From: Allolobophora icterica
Taxonomy: Eukaryota > Annelida > Clitellata > Crassiclitellata > Lumbricidae
Direction: 5' to 3'
DNA: 64,000 bases
Assembly (NCBI GenBank): GCA_963556255.1
Contig: OY744606.1
Location: forward strand, 755,717-819,716
Below, piece by piece: positions 10,301 to 22,693 of the stretch. The position numbers and the translations under genes were made by a program. The notes under the pieces were generated by a model. The model had not been told where the DNA came from, searched no databases, and saw only the letters and a program-made list of their open reading frames with translations. Each line of letters starts with the position of its first letter. The first letter of the stretch is position 1.

Positions 10301-13300
10301 GTGGGTTGAGCCAAAATTTTGTTGGGCTCTAATTTTTTGGGCTGCTGCTGGGGGCAAAGCATTCAAAGCTTTCTTCTTACACTCTTCTAGGTAGCAACAT
10401 AAACTGTTCTGTTATATATTGTACAATGCATTTGCTTGGTGGCTCCAATACAGCTCATGCATAGGAATTTTAGGCAAACGTCGCAGGGACAATGTTTCTC
10501 CTCCAGAATTTTCCTAATGATGTTACAAGCGTTGTTTCATACAGGCTGTAACTGTTCAATTATCAGCCTTCAATGAAGACTCGGTTCGTTTAGTACTTAC
10601 ACGACGTTTCAGTGAGTCGAGTTCCACTTCGAGCGGTTTCTGCAAGACGTCGGCCATGTTGTGCGGGCTGTTTGCTAGAACCTTCAGGTCGTCGTGCGAG
10701 ATGTAGATGCCCGGAGGCGGTTTGTGCTTATTGCGGAAACGGTTGTGGACCTCAACCTTGCTACGACTGACCACACGTACTGGTTCAACGCTCGCATCTT
10801 CCTTCTGCACAGACCACAGAGAATTTATATTGCACTACATTTAAACTGTGTAATTGATATTTATTTTTATAAATGTTGATATTTATTTGATCTGTACAGA
10901 TAATCGTTTAATTCGTCAGGGAAACATGATTGCCTAAAACAAATGGAGAGCAGCACAGCAGTCATTCACTCATTCATTCATTCATTCACTCATTCAGTGC
11001 ATTTAAGTAGCTTCCCTTCAAGATATTCTACTGTACTCTGACGGCCTTAAAGCAACACTTTGGCAAATGGAAAAGATTTAAAGTAGTAACAGAAAGCAAG
11101 AGTCATACTTTATACACCAAAAAGCCAAGAAAGAGCAGAAATGATGAAGGCTCTCCACATATAGAACAGACTTAAGCACATTTGGGTGGTTCCATAAACG
11201 GAATGTTCCATCCTTCACGTGACCATCCCTCTGGAACAGACTTTAGCACTTTTGAGATTCCCGAGAGACACTATATAAAATAATTATTATGCATACACAC
11301 ATCCTTTGTTATAAGCTTACTCGTTTACATACCAGTGGTTCCCTTATGCTCTCAAAATCGCTGTCACTATCTTCAATAACGTCTTTTTCACTGCAAAAAT
11401 AAAACAACGCTGTGTAAAATGATACTAATTCTGAAACAGGTTGTATAAAGTCTCCTAATATGTGTGTGTATACATGTACGTATGTGCATATATATATATA
11501 TATATTATATGTGTGTAATGTGCATGTATGTCTGTGTATGTATGTACATATATATGAAGACACTTCCATAGCGCATTTTAAATACCTCATAAAAGTGCTG
11601 CATGCCCAGCCTAAACAAGTGTGTGTTAAGGCAGGTTAAAGACAAGTGCATTCTACGACAGGTTAAAAATGGTCCAAGGTCAAACAGAGCGATCACAATC
11701 CTTTGGGCAGAACCATAGTTGTTAAAAACGATAGAAACTAAGTAAAAAACGGAAAAAAACGTCGTTTTTTTCGAAAAAATAAAAAACGGAAAAAAACGGG
11801 AAAAAAACGACAAAAGAAAATAATTTGACTTTCTTGCATCTTGTAGGCCCTACTGCAATTTAAAATTAAAAACCTTCTTTACAGAATTTAATCAGCAAAT
11901 AACACAACTTTATTAGTAAACACTAAATAACATCATTTATTTCTTATAGGTTTGGTCTAATAAGAAATTGAGAAATTAAAAATATTGAAATTTTTTCAAA
12001 TTTGAATTGTAAACATATGTCCACATAAGTTCATGCTGACTAAACTGACACAATTAAAAACTAAACTTTGTAGGTATTGATTATATAGTGTAAACTTTCT
12101 CACAGTAAATACATTTCAATTTAACCAATGCTGAGTTTTTGTCTTTCTCGTGTATCAAAGTAACGTGAATCCATTCCGCACCCTTTTTGTTTGGTATTTT
12201 AGATAACTTAGAAATAACTTAATACAATTTTATTTCTGGTACTGTGGTCTTTCATAAAGTATTTATTTCTCAAAATGATGACGTAAATAGTGAGGTAAAT
12301 TAGCTGAATCCTTGAAAGTACGGAGACAACGTAAGGGACATCAGGCAAAAAATTGAACAGAAACTGAAAAACATTAACAGACAGTAAATAAATCAATAAA
12401 TAAAGTTACATAAAAAACGGAAAAAAACGACAAGAAAAATAAAAAACGAAAAAAACGACGTTTTCTGGAAAAAAATAAAAAACGAAAAAAACGTGTTTAA
12501 CATCTATGGGCAGAACCAAGTGCTCAAGGAGTCTCTGAATCAGAAACATCTCAGTCAATCAATCAATTAATTTCGTTTATTCTCAAAAGTAAGTTGACAA
12601 AATCGCAGCTTGTAACATATTACAACTAATTATCATAAATAATAGTTCATAAGTAGTTAGTAAATTATGACTGTAGGCGTTATAATATACTTGAGGTAAA
12701 TCTAGAACAGGAAAATTATAGATTCATTGTTCAGTACATGTTTTTAAATAATACTCGAGATATGGAATTTTTATCATCTTTAACGGGGAGGAGAAACCAT
12801 GTGGTCTTGGTCTTAACTCATACCAGGAAGGGGATCGGTGCAGGAGGGGGGGAATAGTCTATGAAGAACATGCATAATTCGACTTTCATAATTCCACTAC
12901 GCAATCACACAATCGGCCAATGCAATACAATACGAAAACATTTCAAATGCTGATTTGAGATGAAGCCATGATTTGCCAGACCTGCCATTGCCACACTGTC
13001 CAGCCGACTTGGCTCGCTTGTCCAGCAGACTGACACGGTACTGGATTTTCTTCCACAGATAGTAGTACGTCACCAGATCTCCAATGTCCTTATCTGGCAA
13101 CTAAAAAACAAGATCTCTGTATAAATCCAAATGTTCTGCCAACAACAAGTTATTGCTCTACCAACTGTATCAGCTGCAACAGTTACTGTTCTGCAAATGC
13201 ACCAGTTATTGTTCTATCAACTGCAACAGTTATTGTTCTATCAACTGCAACAGTTATTGTTCTATCAACTGCAACAGTTATTGTTCTATCAACTGCAACA

Positions 13301-16300
13301 GTTATTGTTCTATCAACTGCAACAGTTATTGTTCTATAAACTGTAACAGTTATTGTTCTATAAACTGCAACAGTTATTGTTCTATCAACTGCAACAGTTA
13401 TTGTTCTATAAACTGTAACAGTTATTGTTCTATAAACTGTAACAGTTATTGTTCTATAAACTGTAACAGTTATTGTTCTATAAACTGTAACAGTTATTGT
13501 TCTATAAACTGTAACAGTTATTGTTCTATAAACTGTAACAGTTATTGTTCTATAAACTGTAACAGCTGTTCTGCCAACTTTTCAGCACTTTGTCAGCTGT
13601 TCTGCCAACTGTAACATTTACTGTTCTGGCAATAGCAACAGGCCTACTTTGTGTTCTGTCAAAATCTAGTTTTCTCTCAATTGCAATACACAGAGGTCTC
13701 GCAACTTCATTAGTGAGCATTTCGTGAGTTGCCACACACCAGAAACTTGTCATAACGTCTTTGGATATGACACCAGTATATTATGACCGTCTATGCCGTC
13801 TATCGGGGAGGCCCGATAGTGCATTGGATAACATCTGGCGTAGAGTGCGAGAGGTACAGAGATCGAGTCCCATACGCGGACATGCTTTGTAGGCTGCAAT
13901 TTGCGCCGTGTATTGCAGGCTGTCTGTTCTGTTAGTAGTTAAGGTTTATCGCATAACATGTATATGTACAGCGCAGTGCGTTTGCAGGCGCTTAATTAAA
14001 GAATAAATATTATTATTATTATTATGACCCTTTTTATACCATGACCCTGTTATACCTTGACCTCATTATACCATGAGCTCATTATAAGGCAGTTAATGGA
14101 ATGTCATAATATACCAGGTTATGGTATGAGGTCATGGCATGAGGTGATGGTACATAGCTGAACTAATTTTCAGATTCATAAACCAAACAATCTTATATCA
14201 GAATTCATATTATAATGGTGTCATAGTTTCCGGTGTACCTAGTGTTCTCCCTGTGCAATATGTAAATGCAAACAACTATCTGATATTCTAACACCATCTA
14301 AACTAGAAACTTCCATCGCACCAACAATCGCTTCTGAGTACAACTGTATTCCATACTAATACCCCACTGGACATAATCCCTGTTCGATGACTCTTTGATT
14401 AGATAAGATGGGGCTTCAGAAAGAAAGCACGCCTACCAATTCGTGAATCTTTTGGAAGTTCTTCCCGTGGAAGTGAAACGCTTGTTCAAAGAGAACCAAA
14501 TCTTCCACAGTCCAGTTGTTTGGGGCTGGCGCAAAGTTCGGAAGGTCGGCCAAAGCCTGGTCGACATTGTATCCATGCCAGTAGAGCAATCCCAGAGCCT
14601 GAAAGACGAAGGGCATGTCTGAAACTTCATTTCACTACAGCAACATGCAAATTCTGCAAACATGAACTGCTAAAAAAAGTCTCATTAACAACAGAATCAT
14701 AACACAAAATTGGCATTTTTTTTATCAGGGCTTTACTATGGTATCACAATTCCCAACTCTAAAATAATGAATATAAATGATTGTAATTAGTAACTTTTAT
14801 TGTGCCTGTGTCCACTGCACAAGGCATCAACTGATGGTGCACCAAAACCAAGCCGTAAATCAGGTCAATATCCAGAAGATCAGTTTCTCTAATGGATCAT
14901 GAGTTTCTCTAATGGATCATGAGTTTCCCTAATGGATTATGAGTTTCTCCAATGGATCATGAGTTTCTCTAATGGATCATAAATTTCTCTAATGGATTAT
15001 GAGTTTCTCTAATGGATCATAAATTTCCCTAATGGATTATGAGTTTCTCCAATGGACCATGAGTTTCTCTAATGGATTATAAGTTTCTCCAATGATTCTC
15101 TAATGGATTATAAGTTTCTCTGATGAATCACGAGTTCCTCTAATAGACCACGACTATAATTTCAATTGATAAAACATCAGTTGAAGCTTTATGCATTATG
15201 ATAGAGGTGCTATATAAGTTATAGGATTAGATTAGATTAGAGGTGGAGTCAAATGGCTGGACAAGGAATGAAGTTAAGTGCACCCAGTGGCAACATACCT
15301 GCTCTTCGTTGTATTTGTAATTCTCACGTGCGAAATCGACAAACAGATTGACTGAAATGCAAAATTTAAAAATTTACAAGTGAACAATGTAACACTCAGT
15401 ACAAAGATTACGCTTTGCAATGAAAATTACAACTCTTAATTCACAAAACACTGCATTTTATGAGAAAACTAGGGTTCTAAATTCAAAAGACTAAATTTTA
15501 AGAGGCAAAATTAAGCTCTCCATACATTAACAGAGTAGATTTTGAGAGGATAAATGTTCTCAGATTTAAAATTTAAATTCAAACCATGACCCAACACAGA
15601 TTAAAAATCATCTAAAAGTGAATATCATGGCTCTTAGTGGTTCAACCGATCATACTTTACATATAAGAAAAATTAAAGTTCTGAAAGTATAAGAAGACTG
15701 TTGTTTTCTGATAGAAAATTCCTGCCAAGGCCCTTGACATTTAATAACAGCATACATCTTACAAGGAAGAACTACATAAATTTACAAAGCCACAAATCTG
15801 CATTAGGTTCCTTTGTTGCTATTTCATTTCTTCATTTCATTTCATTTATTGTTCCCAAAAAACAGACATTACATGATGCAACCTACATATATGTTTCCAG
15901 GATACAAAGGGCTGACCCAGAAGTATCTGAAGTCGTGCTTATTAGGGTCACCTGTTTGACAACAAATTAGTTTGAAATGGCGAGTGATTAACATTAATAG
16001 TTTTACAATACTTTAGGACAACAGAATAAAAACACAGAACTGAAAAGTGTACCTAACAAGAACTATAATTCATTCATCTAACATCTCAGATGCCTGTCCC
16101 AGATCCTGCTAAACCTGAACTCTGTAATAGCTGTGATTTATAAAACAGTTCCTGCCTTGAACGGTCTCAGATATCAACTGAGGACCAGAACCTTCCCCTG
16201 TGCTGTGCTACACAGAAAGAGAATAACATTGCTCGATCGAAATACCTTTTATGTCCATAGATTTTGGGGTTGGTGCCCACATTCGAACCGCGTGGTTGGA

Positions 16301-19300
16301 GTCCGGCATTTCCTTCAGAGACTGGTTGCCTGAAATGAAACAGAACCATTTGTAGTTAATTAACTAGTTAAACCTCATTACGGTTTGACTTTGGTGTTCC
16401 AATCGGTTGATGGCTTGTGCAGTGCAAGTTACTAATTAATAATATAATAATAATTAATCTGCAGCAAGGACAGATTCAACAACCATGTACATCGTTATTT
16501 TCATCATCGTCGTCGTCTTCCTCTGAAAAATTGAATTCTTCCTTCCCAAACAACTCAGCACAGCGTTAAGACTGAACTTATAAAACAGTTCAACGGTCAT
16601 GTGCCAGTGTTTTCGCTAAGTCCTTAAAAAATGCCTTGTACAAGTAAATTGTGTTGATACCTATTACATACATACAATAAAGCCCTTTCAGTACCTCTTG
16701 AAAGAGCTGCAAACGTCGCTGCTATATAAACTTTAGAAGAAGAAAAGCAGTCCCATAAGCTATTCCTGAGGCAGCCATGGGTATGAAGTGTTAGCAACTT
16801 CATTTTCTTAACCTCGGCATATGAGGGCAGGAGGCTAGTCCTGTCCCTCACCGTCTGATCATCCCAGTGTACTCGATATGGCTGAGTTGGCTAGAGGGCA
16901 CAGGTGAAGCAGAAATCTCGAACCAAATCTCTGCTCTGGCAGGGATTTGAACCCCCAACCTCTCGATTGACAGTTCAGCATGCTAACCACTACAATAACG
17001 AGCACTCCCAGAGTGAACTTTAAGGTTCTGTGTGCTCAAGCCATTCTCTGCAACGTCTTGGCTTTCATAATTCCAACAAGCCACTGACATTTCTGTCGTT
17101 ATTTTGCATGTGGTCACAGACATGTAAGACACAAGAGATGCTAATATTAACAGGTTAATAAATCACTTACATTACACTAACCACTAATGCTGGAAGTGAG
17201 AAGAGCAGATGCTGAGAGAGAGAGACAGACAGACACAGGCAGAGAGATAGACAGAGACATAGAAATTTGACTAGCCACTCTTTCTCGATAGCCATGGCTA
17301 AGAAAATGAAGTCACTAACACTTCACACATATGCTTGTCTCTCAGGATTAGCTCAAGGACTACTCCTCTGTTTTGTGCCAATGCGGGACAGAGGAAGCCA
17401 GGGTGACCAAGGCAGAAAAGAAGCTACACTGGCCCAAGACTGAAAGAGCGATCGTACACACTTACCTCTATCCAGCCCTTGAATCCATTCCGGCGTCTGA
17501 GGATCTGAAGGACCAATATGCGTTTCGGCCAACTGGGTCAACCACAGCGGCCATCATAGCCATCTTACACCACATCACAGATATGCTGCAGACCAATGAC
17601 TTTGTTGTAGTTATATCAACCAACTACTCCAAGGCTTTCGACACCGTCCGCCACTCCACTCTTGCCGAGAAATTGGGAAGACTAGACATCCCAGATCATG
17701 TCTTTAACTGGCTAATTGAATACTTCAAATATAAAGGTCATATTACCAGATACGCCAATAAACTCTCTATGATTGCACATATTAACGCCAGCGTGGTGCA
17801 AGGATCGGTTGTCGGCCCTCTTTCCTACATAACTGGAGTCTCTGATCTACATCCGATCCACAGTTTTAACATACAAGTCAAATATGCTGATGACTCATAT
17901 TTATTAGTTGGTTCCTCGTACCTGCACACTGCCTTAGAAGAATTTGAACATATCAGTCTGGGCGGCAAAGAACAACCTCCGCCTCAATGCCTCAAAAACG
18001 GGTCGTTACAATCAAGATCCTTGGCGTAACTCTCTCATCGGATCTAGGGATGGAAACACATCTGGATAACATACTCGCAACCAGCTCTTCTTCTCTATAT
18101 GCATTAAGAGTTCTTCGCTCTCACGGTCTCTCATCTGCGTCCCTCCATGATGTCACCAAGACGACTGCTATTGCTCAGATCTTTTACGCCTCTCCTGCAT
18201 GGTGGGGTTTCACCTCCCAGAAGGACAGGGACAGGATTGAACGTTTATTCAACCGCATGATCTGGTTGGGTTTCCTGCCTGTGGATGCGGCCAATGCGGC
18301 ACACATGGCCGAGACATCTGATTACAATTTTTTAAGGCTGTTTGTAATGATCCCAACCATGTCTTTCGGGGCATGACCCTCCCCCCCCTCGTAGCACCGG
18401 TGGTCATAATCTTCGTACTAGATCTCATAACTTCTCCTGCTGCATAAAGATGACCGCAACTACATTTCACGCATCCTTTATAAGAATGCTTATTGACAAT
18501 TTCATGCATAAAACCCTGTACTTTTGGCCCTAGAATTTGTCTTTTATATAGTCTTGTTTGTCTAAGTTGCGTCTGTGTCAACTTAATGTTTGAATAAACG
18601 AATTTGATTGATTGATTGATTGAAGTTAACTATTAATCAAAAAATGCCAGTTTAAGTTTATGCAGCTCACTTGGATTGTACTGTGGAATTGTAGCCTGGT
18701 ATTCAGGACCTTCTCGCACTACACAATCTAGAAATGAACAGAAAACACAAGACATGAAGCCAAAGCGGTCAATTGCACTAGTCCTCATCATCTGCAGAAT
18801 AACTCATCGCACACTTCGAGCACGAACACATAACTTTAGACGGGGCAGTTAGCGGTAAAGTTTGGTCAACACTAAACATCTCAAACAAAACTGGAAATCA
18901 GTGGGCCATCAGAAACAATCCAAACAGTAATGGGATGGTCTTCTTGTACCATGCGAGTCGATCCCTTCAGGGTTGTCCTTGTGAGTATAACAAAATGCTT
19001 TTGCAACATATATTATCATTGTAGCATTATTGTATTTTTTCTGCTTTTGACGAGTCAATAAATGACTTTGAATTTAAACTTGAAACTGTACTTACCTCCA
19101 CAATAATTTAAAAGCTTTGGTGCTCATACTGACCATTTACTGACACCCTACCCAGGTGTAGAGCAACCCTATCCAGACAGTCATATTTATTGGCCACCAT
19201 TGGGTTCATTTAAGGTCTCCTTTGGCTCAACATAGGACAACTACAAATTAAATTAGCCCAACGCTGTAGTCAATTGGTTGAATGCTCACCTTTATTTTTT

Positions 19301-19671
19301 GGAATCAGCAGGTACGAAAAGTATATTTATTACACTTTACAAACAACATTTTTATCAATTTACCGAATTCGTATTTTATTTTAATAAACTCGTTTTATTT
19401 AACTTTTCTAAAATCGTAATTCGTACACTTTCTTTAATTACCTAACATCGCAATTCTTAGCTTAGTCTGCTAAATTCGGATCCGACAAATCTTAATTAAC
19501 TGTGGCGATAATTTATTTACCGGTACCGGTAGATTTACCGTCATCGTCGTTGCTCGGACCCGCTCCATCTTCAGCAGTCCCTCTGGAAGCGTTTGGCGGA
19601 CTGCGGTTTCGCCTCACGTTTTTCACCGGGCCCTCGTCGGTGTGCTTGTAGTGCTTTTCACCAACGACCAT
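7350..19671 (-). CDS. RCOR: CoREST-type REST corepressor (RCOR), 12 coding exons
   Basis: CoREST is the nuclear scaffold that joins the demethylase LSD1/KDM1A to HDAC1/2. Coding exons in transcript order: 19671-19539, 18718-18671, 16329-16246, 15351-15299, 14598-14437, 13100-12982, 11390-11333, 10804-10601, 9940-9863, 9124-9067, 8420-8236, 7511-7350. Phases agree throughout and give 447 aa. Visible domains are ELM2 from about residue 46 ([15 protein letters not shown]), SANT1 at 134-182 ([32 protein letters not shown]), the LSD1-binding linker at 260-313 ([12 protein letters not shown] onward) and SANT2 at 322-375 ([31 protein letters not shown]). The Pro-rich tail (SSSPPPPP) is lineage-specific. 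The exon 1 donor and the exon 11 donor (GTCAGT, or GTAAAC 5 bp on) are the least certain points. ELM2 is diverged from vertebrate forms. A minus-strand AATAAA at 7253-7258 could serve polyadenylation. Confidence 0.88.
7820..8185. repeat. Probable interspersed repeat in the last CoREST intron
   Basis: GGCGCTATATAAAT at 7837-7850 marks a plus-strand repeat end, and AAGGCGCTACACAAAC at about 8153-8168 is a second similar end. The block between them has a 62-codon minus-strand frame with no recognised domain. It may be two SINE-like copies end to end. Confidence 0.35.
9411..9641 (+). mobile_element. tRNA-derived SINE, family A, full-length copy
   Basis: The head has an A box (TGGCTCAGTGG) and a perfect B box (GGTTCGAATCC) spaced as in a tRNA gene. 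An unrelated body follows (GGGCAAGTCC, GGAGCGCCTCTGAGTAG), then GGCGCTATAGAAAT at 9607-9620 and a short A-rich tail. It lies in a CoREST intron, in antisense. Confidence 0.8.
9732..9850. repeat. CAC/CAT-rich microsatellite
   Basis: Imperfect ACC/ATC/ACT triplets in a CoREST intron, ending 13 bp before the donor-side edge of exon 9. The His-rich plus-strand frame through it is an artefact. Confidence 0.7.
10968..10995. repeat. CATT tetranucleotide microsatellite
   Basis: Short run of ATTC/ACTC units in a CoREST intron. Confidence 0.6.
11704..12518. mobile_element. 791-bp TIR element with 12-bp target duplication
   Basis: The 12-base word TGGGCAGAACCA occurs at 11704-11715 and again at 12507-12518. 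The sequence between starts TAGTTGTTAAAAACG and ends with the complement of TAGATGTTAAACACG, a 15-bp inverted repeat with two mismatches. Subterminal regions on both sides are packed with AAAAAACG-type words (11743-11815, 12412-12495). It has no transposase frame and sits in a CoREST intron. The subterminal repeats recall hAT elements, but hAT target duplications are 8 bp, so the class is open. Confidence 0.65.
13170..13575. repeat. 24-bp minisatellite in CoREST intron
   Basis: About 16 copies of a unit containing CAGTTATTGTTCTAT. Early copies mostly read TATCAACTGCAA and later ones TATAAACTGTAA. The unit length is a multiple of three, which creates a repetitive frame of no coding significance. 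AACTGTAACAGTT in each unit is a small inverted repeat. Confidence 0.85.
13804..14024 (+). mobile_element. tRNA-derived SINE, family C
   Basis: The head GGCCCGATAGTGCATTGGAT resembles a tRNA A-box arm, and GATCGAGTCCC resembles a B box. The body ends ACAGCGCAGTGCGTTTGCAG then TTAATTAAAGAATAAATA and an ATT microsatellite. A 3' fragment of the same family lies inverted at about 39878-39945. Confidence 0.65.
14885..15150. repeat. 20-bp minisatellite in CoREST intron
   Basis: About 12-13 copies of GAGTTTCTCTAATGGATCAT with drift (ATTAT/ATCAT endings, AAATTT starts). One copy is truncated near 15090. Confidence 0.8.
16735..17015 (-). mobile_element. SINE family B, minus copy
   Basis: On the minus strand it has a tRNA-like head (TTGTAGTGGTTAGCATGC, GGGTTCAAATCCC), the B-family body (CAGAGATTTGGTTCGAG, TTTCTGCTTCACC, CGAGTACACTGGGATG) and the GAAAATGAAGTTGCTAACA tail region. 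It lies in a CoREST intron, 200 bp from a plus-oriented fragment of the same family. Confidence 0.7.
17200..17365 (+). mobile_element. SINE family B, 3' fragment
   Basis: Starts in a GAGA/CAGA-rich stretch and carries CCATGGCTAAGAAAATGAAGTC, CTAACACTTCA and TGTCTCTCAGGATTAGCT, matching the 3' half of family B. No head is present. It runs into a LINE fragment. Confidence 0.5.
17400..18625 (+). pseudogene. Truncated CR1/Jockey-type LINE (reverse transcriptase remnant)
   Basis: The plus frame from about 17430 shows non-LTR RT motifs in order: [31 protein letters not shown] and the KYADDSYLL active-site box. A frameshift near 17985 moves the C-terminal part ([26 protein letters not shown]) to another frame. 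The first catalytic Asp of motif A is Asn (TNYSKAFD), so this copy is dead. The 3' end is a GATT microsatellite at 18604-18625. The 5' end is missing. It sits in a CoREST intron in antisense. Confidence 0.8.
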
Positions 19672-20200
19672 GATTTCTCTTTAATTCACAACAATCTTCA
19701 GCAAATCAGTGAATTAAATTAAAAATCGCGAACCATTTCCGTTAGAATCCGAACAGAAATTTTACATCAACACGCGCACCAATAAAAATTAGAAGAAAAG
19801 GCACTACACATTCGCAGAGAAAAGTTCCTCTTAACAGAGCCTTGTGTTCGTTTAACAGACCTTATTTTCAAGTTTCTTGCAAGAACATATTAATAGATTT
19901 TTATATTACGACTAAAAGAATTTTTAAAACACATATACAATCAGTGTAAAGGTAACAAATTATATTATTTATACTTCTACCTTACGAACTACTTTTACAA
20001 ATATTCTTAGAAACGATTCGCTGTTAAGCAAGATGCTTTCTTCGGTTTTTTTCTAGCTCATATCCTCGCATATTTTTTAGGGATCGTAATCGTAATATCG
20101 AGATTTCTACAGCGCCCAAAACATCCAAGTCGCGGGAACCAGCTTATCCACAGGCGGTCAGTCAAATCACAATCAATAGATCTAATATATACCAAGTTGC
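18626..20200. other. CoREST exons 2 and 1 and upstream flank
   Basis: Apart from the two exons (18671-18718 and 19539-19671), the intron and the roughly 400 bp upstream of the start codon show no TATA box or repeat I can support. The promoter must lie above 19671. A repeat shared with 1665-1765 occupies 20085-20175. Confidence 0.4.
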
Positions 20201-20204
20201 GGCA

Positions 20205-20345
20205 TGTCAGGAGAGGGAGGGGAGGGGGGATAGAGTAATGGTAACACTCATGGCCAGGAGAGCATAATTAGGTACGCGGATCGATTCCCGTAACACCCTC
20301 TAGGGCGGCGCCTTGCATGGCTGCCAAACCGTGTGTTTAGATAAG
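20205..20345 (+). mobile_element. Possible tRNA-derived SINE head, family D
   Basis: TAGAGTAATGGTAACACTC resembles a tRNA D arm and GGATCGATTCCC a T arm, about 40 bases apart. It is not followed by a clear body. Confidence 0.4.
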
Positions 20346-20429
20346 ATCTTATTTGATTGTACTTTCATGTTTCAATGTAATCTTACTGCGTACTTATCAG
20401 TTTGAATTTATTAATAAAGAAGATTATTT

Positions 20430-21700
20430 GTTTCTTCAAGATTATTTTTGCCTCTTCATTGCTTCATTTCGTTATGTTTGCTGATGATACTAATGTGTTT
20501 ATGTCAGATAAATCAATTGATGTACTGGTTAATAAAATTAATGCCGAATTAAGTCTAGTAGGAGAATGGTTTAAAGCCAACAAACTGTCGTTAAATCTCA
20601 TGAAAACGAATTTCATATTGTTTCATTCACGAAGGAAATGTGTTCCAACTTGCAATCTAAATATCAATATTGATAACCAAAACATAACTAGGGTATCTTC
20701 TACTAAATTTTTGGGTGTTCACATTGATGAGCACTTAACATGGAGTGAGCATATAAATGTCATATATAAAAAGATGTAAAAAAATATTGGTATAATTTCT
20801 CGTATTCGGCACCTTCTACCGCAATATATACTTGTGAATTTGTACTACTCCTTAATATACCCTTACATATCGTATTGTAATATCTCCTGGGCTTCCACGT
20901 ATCATACTCGCTTAACAACTCTTAAAACTCTGCAGAAGCGAGCCATTCGGACTATATGTAATTTACCCTTTAGAGCTACAACTCTGCCGTTATTTCTTAG
21001 TTTGAGAATATTGCCTTTTGAATGCATAAATAAGTTGCAAGTTGGATTATTTATGTTCAGATTTCAATCGAATCTACTGCCTGTGAATTTTAAAAATTGT
21101 TTTTGTAAAAATTCTGACGTACACAATCATTACACGCGATCGCTCAACAAGTACCATCAACGTATAGTGTCCACACTACTGTTAAGCAGCATAGCATCAA
21201 AGTCTGTGGCCCGATATTCTGGAATTCATTACCTATTGAAGTTACTGGTATACCTACTATGCATCAATTTAAACAAAAACTGAAACTCTATCTCTTGGAT
21301 GCACTCACATGACTGCATTAGGCCTAGGCCTATGTGTTTATTTACACAGGCACTGTTGTTTGTTTGTTTTTGTTTTTTTTTCATCTCTTTGTAACTAATG
21401 ACAATTGATCTGTATACCTTAGTTGGAATCCATGTGTACTGGTAGTTAAGTTCTTTAGTTAAGAGTTCTATCATTGTTTCTTTTACTTGCTGATCATATA
21501 ACTTGATCGATGTTACCGTTAAAAGTATTGATTGTGCTGACATTTACTTGTATTACGATAAATGTTAACTAGGTGGCCCTGTTAAGCGGGATCAAGATCC
21601 CTTTTGGGTCTCCTCTTGTTGCCAAAGTTCAAACTTTTATGTTGTATTTTCCTTGTACTTCAAATGGCTTCAATAAAAGGATTGATTGATTGATTGATTG
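20430..21700 (+). pseudogene. CR1/Jockey-type LINE, 3' end with one stop and one frameshift
   Basis: The frame from 20402 carries the RT box FADDTNVFM, then NKLSLNLMKTNFILFHSR and STKFLGVHIDEHLTW. A single TAA at 20777-20779 interrupts it and the same frame resumes (IISRIRHLLPQYIL, LQKRAIRTICN). Near 21205 the frame shifts, after which FWNSLPIEVTGIPTMHQF follows in another frame, the usual C-terminus of these proteins. The 3' end is a GATT microsatellite (21678-21700) next to an AATAAA. It is 5'-truncated just before the active-site box. Confidence 0.8.
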
Positions 21701-21811
21701 ATTGTTTTCCTCAACAAACGAATACTGTAGGCCTAGCTAGCTACTGTATTGCATATTTGCATTGTAAGTGTTACTCATGTCCTGCACATTGTATTGCAAG
21801 TGTTGCTCTTG

Positions 21812-21812
<1 letters not shown>

Positions 21813-21868
<56 letters not shown>
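21813..21868. repeat. CTG trinucleotide repeat, about 18 units
   Basis: Uninterrupted CTG array. The poly-Leu frame through it has no coding support on either side. Confidence 0.9.
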
Positions 21869-21959
21869 CTTCGTCAAATCGAAACTTTGAAACTGCGATT
21901 AAAACAACAAGCAAAACATTAAGTGAACGAAGTCGCTTACAGTCGATAGCTTAGCGACT

Positions 21960-22600
21960 GGTTTCGATTTGAGGGCTTAGCGGCGGCAGCGCCGGGGACT
22001 ACCCATGGCTGTAGTCGAGGGTATACGCGGGTATACAGCGTGTACTCACCTCTAGAGACCGTACACTCATCTCACAAAATATTCGTACTCACCTCTAATT
22101 TGTTTAGGAAAACTAGCCATTAGCGTATAGCCTACTGACCTCCAATTTGTTTCGGAAAACTAACCGGTAGCGTGTACCCACCTCAAATTTTACCACTACA
22201 GTCCTGGGACTACCCCATATCAGCCTGGAAGCGAGGTGAGGAGTCCGTTTTCCGAATAAAATTTATGTGGGCTACTAGTGGGCTCGTCAGCTTAAGCTAC
22301 CCATACCGATTACCGAACCCATCTGGGCTTGAGGTAAGACTAAAGGCCATTAACCGACATGTAAGTTTTTTCTTATTTGCAATACCCGACCTTTGGGTGG
22401 GCGATAATGGGCTTTGGCTGCCACCTACGAGGTTCCACGGCAGCGCGACGGCCCTAGAGGGCGTTTCGCTATAGGACTCTATTCTGAACTTGCTCGTGAA
22501 TAAGCAGGTCCACTGCCCTTAGCTTTCTAGTGGCACTTTAAAAATTCGGAGTTACGATTACGAACAAGTAGGCCTACCTTAATTATAATCATCTGTTTTG
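21960..22600. other. Intergenic stretch with no recognised gene
   Basis: The part from 21980 to 22170 repeats ACTCACCTCTA / ACTGACCTCCA and AATTTGTTT(A/C)GGAAAACTA words twice. The part from 22200 to 22480 is GC-richer with small hairpin-forming words (CGCGACGGCCCTAGAGGGCG). I tested it by eye against 5S rRNA and U1-U5 snRNAs and saw no match. Confidence 0.35.
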
Positions 22601-22605
22601 CTGTT

Positions 22606-22692
<87 letters not shown>
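22606..22692. repeat. AAT trinucleotide repeat, about 29 units
   Basis: Pure array. A second shorter AAT array lies at 22881-22914. Confidence 0.9.

Positions 22693-22693
<1 letters not shown>

Noticed and set aside
13153..13614. 153-codon YCSINCNS repeat protein
   Set aside because: It is the 24-bp minisatellite translated. It lies inside a CoREST intron on the opposite strand.
21694..21954. Poly-leucine protein
   Set aside because: CTG microsatellite; the flanks show no coding bias.
22190..22480. A structural RNA gene
   Set aside because: Local hairpins exist, but no snRNA, 5S, SRP or 7SK signature could be matched by eye.
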